Positions 1 through 8,467 of a stretch of DNA of 64,000 bases are shown piece after piece. Within the stretch, counting starts at the first letter, position 1, and every line of letters starts with the position of its first letter. The stretch covers positions 434,001 through 498,000 of the forward strand of contig NZ_PYMI01000002.1 in NCBI RefSeq assembly GCF_003025595.1. Direction: 5' to 3'. Source of the DNA: Photobacterium ganghwense (GTDB lineage Bacteria > Pseudomonadota > Gammaproteobacteria > Enterobacterales > Vibrionaceae). The notes beneath the pieces are model-generated. The model made no database searches, was not told the DNA's origin, and was given only the letters and a program-made list of their open reading frames with translations. The position numbers were made by a program, and so were the translations under genes.

Positions 1-1595
1 CGATGCAACAGACCAAGGCGAAACCGTTTCAGTTCCCGTAGCAACACATGCTCCGCGGTGGCTGGAAACAAGGTATGGTTAACCAGAAAAATGACCAACA
101 TACTGATTGCAATCAGCATGAGTTGCAGCAGAGCCAGATTAATGTCATAGACCGGATTCAACTGCATGGCACTGCTGGTCATGATCGCCAGAATCTGAGA
201 ACCCAGTAAGCGCTGAATAATCTGCTGTGGCTGGTGGAAAACATACCAGATCAGGAAGGCATTCAAAAAGTAGAAGGCACCCAGTTGCCACACCTCTGAC
301 ATCAATGGCATCAGAAAAACATACTGCGCCAGCATGATTCCAGACCACATCATAATGCTTCTGAGCAGCACGCTGGTGCTGATAAACGGCAGTGTCAGGA
401 TCACACTACCCAGAATTCCCCCCAGTAATACGATCAGCGCGCCACCCGGCATCGGGACATACAGCCATAACACGATACATATCCACAAAATCACCGTGAT
501 CTTTAATGCATTGATGGCATTTTCAGGCATAAATCGCCATCCGGCAGGCTTTGCTTTTGTCGCTGGTTGCGCTCTTGCCTTATCCAGCATGATGGCTTCA
601 AGGGTGTTTAGCATCTCGTGGTGCAGCCGATCAATTTTGGTCAGGACATTTTCCAGCATTCGCAGTGCCCCGTGATGATGAGACAGCTCCTGTGGCTGCT
701 GGCTAAGGGTACTTTGCTGTGGCAGGGGATTTACGCCTGCGCCGCCGCCAGACAGCAAGCTCTCGGCACGGCGGGTACGTTGCTCAAGCCGTAGCAACAG
801 ATCGTGAATATCCGCCTGAGCACTTTCCGGCAATGGCGTAGGCAGAAGTGCTGAAGCTTCGGATAAGTGGCCGCACAGTAAAGCCCATTGGTTCATCTGT
901 GCCAGATAGTGCTGCCAGAGCTGTTTGGTGCTGGCGATATGGTAACTGTCGGCCTGGGCCGCGGAAATCAGATCCTCCAGTCGGGTCAGGCGCTTAATGC
1001 TGTCACCGACAGACAGGCTGTGACTGAATGTACCGGTTTCTGCCAATTGCTCTAACGCGGCTTGGAGGTGTGTTGCCTGAGTAGCGTAATACCCTTGCAG
1101 CGTACTGGTCAGCACCTGACGGCTGGAGCTAGGCCAGAGCAGACTGTACACCAAGGTAAACGACAGAACCCCCAACACGGTTTCCTGCAGGCGCAGAACC
1201 GCAATGTTGAAAGTCTGATCACTGGAAAACTTCCCCATCACCAAAATCAGGGAAGCCACCATAAAGGTCATTGTCCAGACGTAGCCGTTTTTCGGATTGG
1301 TCTGATGATAGACACACAGGGCAGTAAACAGTGAATAACTGATCAGAAACGGCAGTTGCTGCTGGGCAAACAGGCCGGCCAGGGTAAAAGCAGCCACCAT
1401 GCCGAGAACTGTGCCCATAATACGGTGGCGGCCTTTTTGCAGCGAATGGCCGGTTGTTTCCGTTGCCGCCATCACAAAGACGGCAAATGCGGCCCAGTAC
1501 GGGCGCTCCCAACCGAGCCATAAGGCACTGACAATTGCCAGTGTCAAAGCGGAAGCAACCTTAATCGGCCGCTTGCTGCGTTCGCTGAAAAACAT
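1..1595 (-). CDS. FUSC-family inner-membrane efflux permease, AaeB-like (partial)
   Basis: The frame is open from the ATG at 1595 to the window edge, giving 531 codons of a protein that is usually about 650-700 residues, so the C-terminus is missing. Hydrophobic segments cluster in the first 150 residues. A long soluble central region rich in Gln, Leu and His follows, and a second hydrophobic block starts near residue 350; this two-block layout is typical of FUSC / aromatic-acid exporter proteins such as AaeB and YccS. The gene lies 14 bp after the HlyD gene and is third in a DUF1656-HlyD-FUSC operon, the order of E. coli aaeXAB. The likely role is export of small aromatic or hydrophobic acids across the inner membrane. 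Family is confident, substrate inferred. Confidence 0.85.
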   Translation of the reverse strand, partial: MFFSERSKRPIKVASALTLAIVSALWLGWERPYWAAFAVFVMAATETTGHSLQKGRHRIMGTVLGMVAAFTLAGLFAQQQLPFLISYSLFTALCVYHQTNPKNGYVWTMTFMVASLILVMGKFSSDQTFNIAVLRLQETVLGVLSFTLVYSLLWPSSSRQVLTSTLQGYYATQATHLQAALEQLAETGTFSHSLSVGDSIKRLTRLEDLISAAQADSYHIASTKQLWQHYLAQMNQWALLCGHLSEASALLPTPLPESAQADIHDLLLRLEQRTRRAESLLSGGGAGVNPLPQQSTLSQQPQELSHHHGALRMLENVLTKIDRLHHEMLNTLEAIMLDKARAQPATKAKPAGWRFMPENAINALKITVILWICIVLWLYVPMPGGALIVLLGGILGSVILTLPFISTSVLLRSIMMWSGIMLAQYVFLMPLMSEVWQLGAFYFLNAFLIWYVFHQPQQIIQRLLGSQILAIMTSSAMQLNPVYDINLALLQLMLIAISMLVIFLVNHTLFPATAEHVLLRELKRFRLGLLH

Positions 1596-1609
1596 GATAG
1601 CTCCTGACG

Positions 1610-2521
1610 TTAACGCTGAGTCTTAAGGGCGATTTGTTCGATGGTCACCGGTGCCACTTTATGGATGATGATTGAGGCGGAAGTGCCGACCCGTAACTGG
1701 ATGTTTGGCGGCAGCTGCTCAATCTGCACGCGAACCGGTATCCGCTGGGCCAGACGAATCCATTGAAATGTCGGAGTAACATTTGGCAGTAGCGACACCC
1801 CGGTGCTGCCGTCTTTATGGGCAATACCGTAGCCGATACTTTCGACGGTAGCCTGCAGAGGCTGATCCGGGTATGACATCAGAGACACGGTGGCTTTGTC
1901 GCCGGTAGAAACGTCACGGATATCTGTTTCTTTGAAAAAGCCTTCAATCCAGAAACTGTGCTGATCCACCAATGCCACCACCGGCTGGTTGGCGACCACC
2001 TGAGTACCGACGCGCATGTTCAGATTGGTAATGAAGCCGTCAACCGGTGCCGACACTTTGGTAAAGCCCAGATTCAGACGGGCTTCCTCGACACTGGCCT
2101 GAGCCACTTTGACGCCCGCGCGTGCGGCTTCTACACCGTTATTAAGCTGGGTAAGCGTTAACTGGGAGACCGCGCCAGGCTGACGGCGGGCAAGTGAGTG
2201 CCCGCGATGGGATTCATCCTGTGCCTTTTTCAGTATTGCGTTGGCCTGAGCCAGGCTGGCTTCCGCTTTTTCCAGCGCAGCCTGATAGGTACGCGGATCT
2301 ATCTCAAACAGCAGGTCACCGGCTTTGACAACACTGTTGTCTTTAATGTGAATATGGGTGATAGGCCCGGTAACTCGCGGGGTGATCTGGATAACTTGCG
2401 CACGAATCTGACCGTCCCGGGTCCAGGGATTGCTGAGGTACTGCTGATATTTCCAGCCAATCGCAGCCAGGGCGGCAAGTAATAAAATAGTTGTCAGGGA
2501 AACACGTTTAAGCACAGGCAT
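1610..2521 (-). CDS. HlyD/AaeA-like periplasmic adaptor subunit
   Basis: A membrane-fusion (adaptor) protein of about 303 residues. It has one N-terminal membrane segment (residues about 5-25), then a barrel-sandwich/biotinyl-lipoyl half (PRVTGPITHIHIKDNSVVKAGD), a short helical hairpin, the second lipoyl half (VSAPVDGFITNLNMRVGTQV) and a C-terminal beta-barrel. Its short length fits the AaeA/EmrA-like group that works with FUSC permeases. The frame continues 15 nt upstream to a TTG directly abutting the DUF1656 stop; I chose the ATG at 2521, but initiation at 2536 is possible. It presumably bridges the FUSC permease to an outer-membrane channel. Confidence 0.88.
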   Translation of the reverse strand: MPVLKRVSLTTILLLAALAAIGWKYQQYLSNPWTRDGQIRAQVIQITPRVTGPITHIHIKDNSVVKAGDLLFEIDPRTYQAALEKAEASLAQANAILKKAQDESHRGHSLARRQPGAVSQLTLTQLNNGVEAARAGVKVAQASVEEARLNLGFTKVSAPVDGFITNLNMRVGTQVVANQPVVALVDQHSFWIEGFFKETDIRDVSTGDKATVSLMSYPDQPLQATVESIGYGIAHKDGSTGVSLLPNVTPTFQWIRLAQRIPVRVQIEQLPPNIQLRVGTSASIIIHKVAPVTIEQIALKTQR

Positions 2522-2536
2522 ACTCTCAACAGTCAA

Positions 2537-2767
2537 TCATGAAGGAAAAACAAACGTGCCGAACCAGAGGGTATAAAGCACGGTCAGAGCCAGTTCGACC
2601 AGCGGTGGACTGGCAATAAACCGGTGCCATCGCACTTTATTCAGCAGCCGTACGGTGAGGGAAGTGCAGACTAACCCCAAGATGCCAGCTACCATCAGCG
2701 GTGGCAGGTACACATCACCAATAGCGACCTCTTTGGGGACTTGGGGTATCGCGAGAAGATCAAACAT
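2537..2767 (-). CDS. DUF1656 small membrane protein, AaeX-like
   Basis: A protein of about 76 residues with two hydrophobic helices separated by a basic stretch (RLLNKVRWHRF), ending in LYTLWFGTFVF. This size, composition and position as the first gene of an HlyD-FUSC operon match DUF1656/AaeX. Its biochemical role is unknown in the family. The start is ambiguous: a GTG at 2779 would add MYDV, whereas the ATG at 2767 is about 11 nt after AAGAG. It leads the operon and so lies next to the divergent regulator and its operators. Confidence 0.8.
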   Translation of the reverse strand: MFDLLAIPQVPKEVAIGDVYLPPLMVAGILGLVCTSLTVRLLNKVRWHRFIASPPLVELALTVLYTLWFGTFVFPS

Positions 2768-2837
2768 CACGTCGTACACTCTTAAGCAGAATCAATGGAA
2801 TTTGACGAGCCGGTCGACTCAGGATTAGATTTCCAAG

Positions 2838-2853
2838 TGTGATGTTAATCACA
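2838..2853. promoter_or_regulatory. Consensus CRP-like site
   Basis: TGTGA-N6-TCACA matches the CRP half-site consensus exactly on both arms. It lies between the divergent aaeX-like and LysR genes, about 70 bp from the former. This suggests catabolite control of the efflux operon, but spacing to a mapped promoter is unknown. Confidence 0.6.
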
Positions 2854-2890
2854 TGTTGGTAAAGGATAAAGTCGTCAATATGGAAAACAC

Positions 2891-2909
2891 TTGAAACTAT
2901 TGGTTTCAA
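2891..2909. promoter_or_regulatory. LysR-type operator dyad
   Basis: TTGAAAC-TATTG-GTTTCAA is a perfect 7-bp inverted repeat with the T-N11-A architecture of LysR boxes. It lies 46 bp before the LysR start and is the best candidate for autoregulation and control of the divergent efflux operon. Confidence 0.55.
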
Positions 2910-2955
2910 ATTAGTGTTAAAATTATCCAAATTTTGTTTCCAATCGGGGCTGGGT

Positions 2956-3846
2956 GTGGATCGGTTAACCAGTATTGAAATCTTTGTCCGGGCGGTCGAA
3001 CTGGGCTCATTTACCGCTGTTGCCGAGGAAAAAGGCATCAGTTCGCAGATGGTCGGAAAGCATATCCGCGGGCTGGAAGCCTCGCTGGGCACAAAGCTGT
3101 TGAATAAATCAACTCGGTTTCAGAGTCAGACCACTGCCGGAGAGCAATACTACCGGCGCTGCAAGAACATCTTGTCGGAGCTGGCCGCCGCAGAGGAAGA
3201 CATTTACCGGGAAATGCATGAGCCCCATGGTCACCTGAAAATTGTGTCCGGGGTACATTTTGGTATTTCTTTACTCTCCCCGTTACTGGCCCGCTTCCAG
3301 ATGAAATATCCCTCTCTGACGCTGGATCTTGTCCTTGATAACCAGCCGGTAGATGTGCGCAAGGATGGGGTGGATGTCATTTTTCGTGAGTTTTCCAACA
3401 ACTACGAGAGTCTGGTGGCAGTAAAAGTCGGGGCGTACCCGGTCATACCGTGCGCCTCGCCGGAATACCTGGCCCGATACGGCAAGCCGAGCCATCCGGA
3501 GGAGTTGGTCGGGCATCAGTGTTTTCAGCATAACCAGTTGCATGTGGTTACGCCCTGGAGCTTTAGTGACAAAGGACGCATGATTGAACCGAAAGTGTCA
3601 TCCCGAATGACGTTTAACAGTACTCAGGCGATGCTGGCGGCGGCACTGGAAGGTGCCGGTATTGCTCTTCAGCCGATTTTCCAGGTTCAGGAACTTCTCG
3701 ATCGGGGCCGTCTGATACCGTTACTGGAAGAATACCCGATACCCCAGGTAGAAATGTACATGTTCTACCAACCGACGCTGCGGCACACGGCGCGGCTGAC
3801 CTTGTTACTTGAGCATTTGCGGGAAGAGTTGGTGTCGCACGTATAG
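2956..3846 (+). CDS. LysR-family regulator, AaeR-like
   Basis: A transcription factor of about 296 residues. The N-terminal winged helix-turn-helix (residues about 1-60: SIEIFVRAVELGSFTAVAEE, then KLLNKSTRF) is followed by a substrate-binding-like domain. The frame extends upstream to an ATG at 2914, but the GTG at 2956 gives the usual LysR N-terminus (xDRLTSIEIF) and follows a G-rich stretch, so I prefer it. It is divergent from the efflux operon, the same arrangement as E. coli aaeR/aaeXAB, so it probably activates that operon in response to its substrate. Effector unknown. Confidence 0.88.
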   Translation: MDRLTSIEIFVRAVELGSFTAVAEEKGISSQMVGKHIRGLEASLGTKLLNKSTRFQSQTTAGEQYYRRCKNILSELAAAEEDIYREMHEPHGHLKIVSGVHFGISLLSPLLARFQMKYPSLTLDLVLDNQPVDVRKDGVDVIFREFSNNYESLVAVKVGAYPVIPCASPEYLARYGKPSHPEELVGHQCFQHNQLHVVTPWSFSDKGRMIEPKVSSRMTFNSTQAMLAAALEGAGIALQPIFQVQELLDRGRLIPLLEEYPIPQVEMYMFYQPTLRHTARLTLLLEHLREELVSHV

Positions 3847-3991
3847 CCGGATATTTTCGCCCCAAAGCTGCTCCGCTCCGTATTCCTGAACCCTTGTATC
3901 GCTGTATAAAAATTGGGGTTGGAGGTGAGCCATGGGGCAATATTGCTGGGGCAAACAGTCTGGGATTACAGTGAAAGGCCATTAGAAAGAC

Positions 3992-4024
3992 AACGCGATG
4001 CCAGCAATATGCCGTCATCGCGTT
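3992..4024 (-). terminator. Hairpin downstream of the binding-protein gene
   Basis: Arms AACGCGATG and CATCGCGTT are perfectly complementary with a 15-nt loop, 18 bp past the stop codon of the minus-strand gene. The minus-strand tail is only weakly T-rich (TTGTCTTTC). Confidence 0.5.
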
Positions 4025-4041
4025 GGATTTATCGAAGGGGA

Positions 4042-4815
4042 TTACTCGCCGTAAATGTCGAATTTAAAATATTTGCTGGCGATACGGTCGTAAGTGCCGT
4101 TTTCACGAATGGCCTGAATGGCCTGATTGAATTTCTCAGCCAGTTGTTTGTCCTGCTTACGCAGTGCCAGGGCAGTGCCTTCGCCGATGTAAGCTGTGTC
4201 CGTTACCGGTTCGCCAACAAAGGTGTAATCAGCGCCACGAGGCTTGTCTAAAAACGCAAGGGCAAGTTGATCCGAGTTGCCAAATACGGCATCAAGACGG
4301 CCTGACTGGATGTCCATGTACACTTCATCTTGTCCGGTATAGCGCTGAATTTTAGCCACATCCCCGAACATGTCAGTGACGTATCGGTCGTGAATCGTGC
4401 CAAGCTGAACACCGATCGTTTTTCCGGTCAGTCCTGCTTTATCAATCACCAGATTTGCGCTTTTGGCCGCGACGAAACGTGCCGGAGTCTGATAGTACTT
4501 GTCGGTAAACAAAACGCGCTGTTTACGTTCTTCGGTGATACGCATGGAAGCCATGATCACATCTGCCTTACGGGCCAGCAGCGATGGGATAAGGCCATCC
4601 CAGCTCTGGGTGATCCACTCGCACTTCAGCTGAGCTTCGGTACACAGCGCATCGGCAATTTCAATATCAAACCCTTTTGGTGTGCCTGTCTCGTCTTTGT
4701 AATTAAAAGGCGGATAGGTAAAGTCCGATGCCAGTCTGACCGGACGCTCGGCGGCCTGGGCATTGGCAAACAGGGTGGTAGCCAGTAACAGGCCCATTCC
4801 AACGTATTTTTTCAT
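4042..4815 (-). CDS. ABC transporter amino-acid-binding protein (Lys/Arg/Orn/His type)
   Basis: A periplasmic solute-binding protein of about 257 residues with a cleavable signal peptide (MKKYVGMGLLLATTLFANAQA, cleavage near residue 21). The mature start RPVRLASDFTYPPFNYKDETGTPKGFDIEIADALC is diagnostic of SBP family 3. The start at 4815 has an AGAGGG Shine-Dalgarno; the 5-residue upstream extension does not. No permease or ATPase genes adjoin it, so it must share a transporter encoded elsewhere or act alone. It sits 70 bp after hisC on the same strand and may be co-transcribed. Basic amino acids are the likely ligands, from family resemblance only. Confidence 0.85.
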   Translation of the reverse strand: MKKYVGMGLLLATTLFANAQAAERPVRLASDFTYPPFNYKDETGTPKGFDIEIADALCTEAQLKCEWITQSWDGLIPSLLARKADVIMASMRITEERKQRVLFTDKYYQTPARFVAAKSANLVIDKAGLTGKTIGVQLGTIHDRYVTDMFGDVAKIQRYTGQDEVYMDIQSGRLDAVFGNSDQLALAFLDKPRGADYTFVGEPVTDTAYIGEGTALALRKQDKQLAEKFNQAIQAIRENGTYDRIASKYFKFDIYGE

Positions 4816-4885
4816 ATTATCCCTCTTCATACCGTACTGTTTGTTGTTATACGTTTATGTCTCGTGATTTGTGCTTCTTCGCCGT

Positions 4886-5992
4886 TCACGCCGCGTTTTG
4901 TGGTGAAGCTGCCTTGAACGCTTTCAGGGCGTTGAGTGTTTCCTGCATGCTTGCCTGAGTACCGACAGAGATCCTGACGCAGCGCTTCAGCTGAGGTTCG
5001 TGGGCCTGATTACGTGTCACTATGCCGTGTTCCAGCAGATAGCGATAGAGGCAGTCGTCAGTATTAAATCGGATCAGGACAAAATTGGTCGCTGACGGAT
5101 AAACCGCTTCCACAAACGGCAGCAAGGCCACTTCGTCGGCAAACCAGTCACGCACTGAAACCAGCGCTTCAGTTTGATTCCGCATCGCTGCAATGCCGCT
5201 GTCAGCCAGCGCTTTTTCGGCGATGCGTGCGCTAGGATCCGGAATCGGGTAGGGGGCGATAAGGCGTGATAAATAAGTCATCACGCTGCGATCGGCCAGG
5301 ATAAATCCAATGCGAGCCGAAGCCAGTCCGAAAGCTTTCGATAAGGTACGGATGACGATAAGGTTCGGGTAGCTGGCAATCAGTTCCGCTACCGTCGTGT
5401 GCGGCGCAAATTCAATGTAAGCCTCATCGACCACAATCAGGGTTGTCTCTTTTGCCGCTTCAAGCAACTGGATGATGTGACTGTGCGGGATGACGTTGCC
5501 GGTCGGATTGTTCGGTGAGCATAAAAACAGCATTTTGCTGTGTGGCAAATTTTCTTTGATTCCATCCAAATCAAGGCCAAAACCCTCGATCAGCGGCACC
5601 TTGATGGTCTTAAGTGCAAATGCATCAGCACAGAATTCGTACATGGCATAGGTTGGCGGACAAACGATGATGCGATCCTTGCCAGGTTCACAAAATGTTC
5701 GGATCAGGAGATCAATGCCCTCATCTGCACCTCGAACAGCACGGCTCTGACAACTGAGTGGATTCCCCGAAGGCGTAAAATGGCTGCTATAGTCAAGATA
5801 AGCCTGCTCAATAACTTGCGGTAAAAAGTCCGGATATCGATTGTAGCCCTCTGATTCACCGTAAAGCTCGCTTTCTTCCAGCTCATTGGCATTTAGCCAG
5901 ATGTGTCCATTCCCGCCGATACGACGTGCGGACTGATAGGGTATGAGGTTTTTTACTACCTCTGGCGCTAATTTATCTGCAAGTGACAACAC
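4886..5992 (-). CDS. Histidinol-phosphate aminotransferase family (HisC-like)
   Basis: A 368-residue fold-type I PLP aminotransferase that closely resembles enterobacterial HisC: IPYQSARRIGGNGHIWLNANE near the N-terminus, the RGADEGIDLLIRTFCEPGKD block, CSPNNPTGN, the VVDEAYIEF cofactor-ring motif, and TLSKAFGLASARIGF with the Schiff-base lysine near residue 220. HisC transaminates imidazole-acetol phosphate with glutamate. Here there are no other his genes around it; it lies beside an amino-acid-binding protein and a divergent LysR, so it may be a paralogue with a separate regulon. The GTG start at 5992 has a GAGGTGG Shine-Dalgarno. Confidence 0.85.
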   Translation of the reverse strand: MLSLADKLAPEVVKNLIPYQSARRIGGNGHIWLNANELEESELYGESEGYNRYPDFLPQVIEQAYLDYSSHFTPSGNPLSCQSRAVRGADEGIDLLIRTFCEPGKDRIIVCPPTYAMYEFCADAFALKTIKVPLIEGFGLDLDGIKENLPHSKMLFLCSPNNPTGNVIPHSHIIQLLEAAKETTLIVVDEAYIEFAPHTTVAELIASYPNLIVIRTLSKAFGLASARIGFILADRSVMTYLSRLIAPYPIPDPSARIAEKALADSGIAAMRNQTEALVSVRDWFADEVALLPFVEAVYPSATNFVLIRFNTDDCLYRYLLEHGIVTRNQAHEPQLKRCVRISVGTQASMQETLNALKAFKAASPQNAA

Positions 5993-6028
5993 AAACCACC
6001 TCGCTAATATGCATGATTATCAATCAGA

Positions 6029-6049
6029 ATCCAATCTTTATGGTTGGAT
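6029..6049. promoter_or_regulatory. LysR-type dyad in the hisC/LysR divergent region
   Basis: ATCCAA and TTGGAT flank 9 bp, giving an LTTR-like palindrome in the 177-bp divergent gap. It is a likely operator for the LysR protein encoded at 6170. Confidence 0.4.
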
Positions 6050-6169
6050 ATTCATAATTGGCTTTTTAATATTCCCGTTTACATAAATTAAACAACTTGG
6101 ATTGAAATAAGAATCGAAAAGTCGGCATACTAGCTATGAGAAAAATGCATGGCTAAAAAGGATGTTTAA

Positions 6170-7090
6170 ATGATGCGGATGCCTTCGACCCGAGAGTTGC
6201 AAGCGTTTCTTGTAACGGCAGAGCACCTAAATTTCACCGTGGCGGCAAAACACCTGAATGTGACGCAGGGAGCCGTCAGCCGTCAGATTCTGACGTTGGA
6301 AGATCAATTGAAGGTCAAGCTGTTTCACCGGCACGCGCGCGGGTTGAGTTTGACGCGTAAAGGTAATGAGTTTCTGCCTTTGGTGCAGCAGGTAATGATG
6401 CAATTGCAAAAAGCGGTGGAGCAGGTCGCCAATGAAAAGTTAAAAATCAAACTGAAGGCACCCAGCTGCGTCACGTCATGGTTGTTGCCAAAGTTAATGT
6501 CATTCCAGCAGGCTCACCCGGATATTGATGTGGAACTGACCTCAGCCATTATGCACAGTGTGAATTTTTCGACAGAACCATTTGATGCCGCTATCTGTTA
6601 TGCAGATCGGGCACCGGGTCGGGAAGGGAAAAACTATTTGCTGTTTGAAGAAGTACTGGCTCCGGTTTGCTCCCCGGTGCTGCTGCAGGAAACCGTAGCG
6701 TCAGGTGCGCTATCGCTTACATCGTCTACCCCTACACCTCAGCCCCTGCAACTTGATATTGATGGGCTTACCCAGTTTACCTGGCTGCATGCTACCCCGC
6801 AGCAGACTGACTGGCAATTGTGGTTGGAACAGGCCAACGTTACCGGGCGCTTTGCGACTCAGAACCAGCACTTTGCGACGCTGGATTTGGCGGTTAGTGC
6901 AGCCATTCAGGGGTTCGGCATTGCAATTGGTGATGTTGAGCTGGCCAGGCAGGATCTGGCGGCAGGACGATTGGTCAGGCCCCATCCTCTGAGTGTGCCT
7001 TCGGGGAAGGGATACTACCTGGTGCGTCCTGGCCAGAGCAGTAATCCCTCACTCGATTTATTGTTTGACTGGTTACTGGCCGGCCGCTGA
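6170..7090 (+). CDS. LysR-family regulator, GcvA-like
   Basis: A regulator of about 306 residues with the GcvA/AmpR-subgroup N-terminus (PSTRELQAFLVTAEHLNFT, then LNVTQGAVSRQILTLEDQL; winged HTH, residues about 8-66) and a C-terminal effector domain with FGIAIGDVELA. Starts at 6170, 6173 or 6179 are all possible; AAAGGATG precedes the first. It is divergent from the hisC-like gene, so it probably controls the hisC/binding-protein unit. Its last 18 bp overlap the convergent gene at 7073-8185. Confidence 0.88.
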   Translation: MMRMPSTRELQAFLVTAEHLNFTVAAKHLNVTQGAVSRQILTLEDQLKVKLFHRHARGLSLTRKGNEFLPLVQQVMMQLQKAVEQVANEKLKIKLKAPSCVTSWLLPKLMSFQQAHPDIDVELTSAIMHSVNFSTEPFDAAICYADRAPGREGKNYLLFEEVLAPVCSPVLLQETVASGALSLTSSTPTPQPLQLDIDGLTQFTWLHATPQQTDWQLWLEQANVTGRFATQNQHFATLDLAVSAAIQGFGIAIGDVELARQDLAAGRLVRPHPLSVPSGKGYYLVRPGQSSNPSLDLLFDWLLAGR

Positions 7091-8185
7091 ACGCAGGAAA
7101 TCCAGGCGTTGCTGCTCTTCGGCACTCGGTTGATAGGGAGCCTGCTTCAACAAACGGGTATTGAAGGTACCTAACGGCCAGATTGCCTGACGACTGATTC
7201 CGTATTGCGCTTTTTCCCCGGGAAAGCCCGACATCTTTTCAACCTGCATGGTGCGCAGCTCCAATGTATCGTTGTGACCGTTCAAGACACTGTAGTGTGC
7301 TTTCAGTGTCAGAGATTGTTTTCCTTCTCCCAATCTCTGTTTCTCGGTCAGCACTGCGATGGGTTGACCACTTTGGGTGAACAAATTGGCACGAATGCGA
7401 TAGATACCGCTTTGTTCGACCTGAATCTGGACCGGAATGGCTATATCGGAACCGGCTGAGGAAGGTGCTTCAACCTGGGTGATTTCAGCGACTGGCTGGT
7501 AATAGTGAAAATCTGCCGTTAACACATCAGTGCCAGAGGTAAAATCAATGGTTGCTTTGACCCTTATTTCCTGCGGCCAGTCTGTTTTACCTGGTAATTC
7601 AAGGGATGCTTCGTTAACCCGTTGCTTGAAAAGGATGTGGTGAGTTTCAACATCCAGCAGCTCAATGGTCATGGCCTCCACAGGTAAGGTTCCTGAGACT
7701 GAAATAGTGATCGGCTCCGGGTAAATAAAGCGATATTTTTCAAGGCTCAATGCCGCTTGGGCGTCGCCATCCAGTACCGGCAGACTGACAGTGCTGTAGC
7801 GTTCGGGCTCAAGCCATTGGGTATCGTGCGGATTTAAAGGCTGAGAGTAAGAGGGGTAGCTAAGCGCATCAGCATAGGCGCTGGATAAGATAGCAAACTG
7901 TTCGGTCATAGACTCTGTCATCACATCGTCTGTTACTGCTTCAGAAATGGCCTCTGCTATCGCCGGTTGCTTAGGTGCGCCTTCATTATCCTGACGTGTT
8001 TGATTGATATGGGCCGGTTTTTCGTTCAAAGACGTGTTATTACCCAGAGAAGGCGAGTGTTCGGAAGAAGCAACGGTTGCGGATGAAGCCGAAGCGGAAG
8101 ATTGGCTCGCCAGTTTGTCCTGAACCAACAGCATGCCTGCACCGACAGCCACGCCGGTAAGAAGAATAAGAGGTTTCTTTTTCAT
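7073..8185 (-). CDS. Membrane-anchored beta-rich periplasmic protein of unknown function
   Basis: A 370-residue protein. An N-terminal hydrophobic anchor (KKKPLILLTGVAVGAGMLLV) is followed by a low-complexity Ser/Ala/Glu linker to about residue 110. The rest is beta-rich, with alternating hydrophobics such as ITISVSGTLPVEAMTIELLD and GIYRIRANLF, and it ends in PYQPSAEEQQRLDFLRSAAG. I do not recognise the family with certainty; it loosely recalls DUF4785-type proteins. It follows the secreted lipase-like gene on the same strand after a 282-bp gap that contains a hairpin, so it need not be co-transcribed. A lipase foldase is unlikely because those proteins are helical. Confidence 0.7.
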   Translation of the reverse strand: MKKKPLILLTGVAVGAGMLLVQDKLASQSSASASSATVASSEHSPSLGNNTSLNEKPAHINQTRQDNEGAPKQPAIAEAISEAVTDDVMTESMTEQFAILSSAYADALSYPSYSQPLNPHDTQWLEPERYSTVSLPVLDGDAQAALSLEKYRFIYPEPITISVSGTLPVEAMTIELLDVETHHILFKQRVNEASLELPGKTDWPQEIRVKATIDFTSGTDVLTADFHYYQPVAEITQVEAPSSAGSDIAIPVQIQVEQSGIYRIRANLFTQSGQPIAVLTEKQRLGEGKQSLTLKAHYSVLNGHNDTLELRTMQVEKMSGFPGEKAQYGISRQAIWPLGTFNTRLLKQAPYQPSAEEQQRLDFLRSAAGQ

Positions 8186-8415
8186 AGTTTTCGATGTCCA
8201 GCCCTTGGTGAAGGGCTTTGAAAAAACACTTCTGGTGAATGGCGCAAGGTAAAGCGACCGGTAAAAGTGTCACATAAAAGCGAGGGGAGAACAGCATTAG
8301 GCAAACGGATTTTATAATTTGTTAACTGTTTCCGATGAAAAATACTGCAGGCTCACCGTACCACTGAAGTTATGTCCGAAAGCTAAATTTTTAGCCGCTT
8401 GCATACAGACACGAA

Positions 8416-8445
8416 CAAAGGCTTTGGTCGTAACCAAAGCCTTTG
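8416..8445 (-). terminator. Hairpin terminator after the lipase-like gene
   Basis: A perfect 13-bp stem (CAAAGGCTTTGGT / ACCAAAGCCTTTG) with a 4-nt loop, 22 bp past the stop codon of the 8468-9517 gene. The U-tract is poor (TTCGTGT). Confidence 0.6.
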
Positions 8446-8467
8446 AGATCAGCTCTATCAGCAGAAA

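Noticed and set aside
3940..4010. 10-bp inverted repeat ATATTGCTGG / CCAGCAATAT with a 51-nt loop
   Set aside because: The nearer AACGCGATG / CATCGCGTT hairpin explains the 3' end better; the long-loop pairing is probably chance.
7073..8185. Lipase-specific foldase (Lif) for the upstream hydrolase
   Set aside because: Lif proteins are helical; this one is beta-rich after its linker and lacks the foldase motif.
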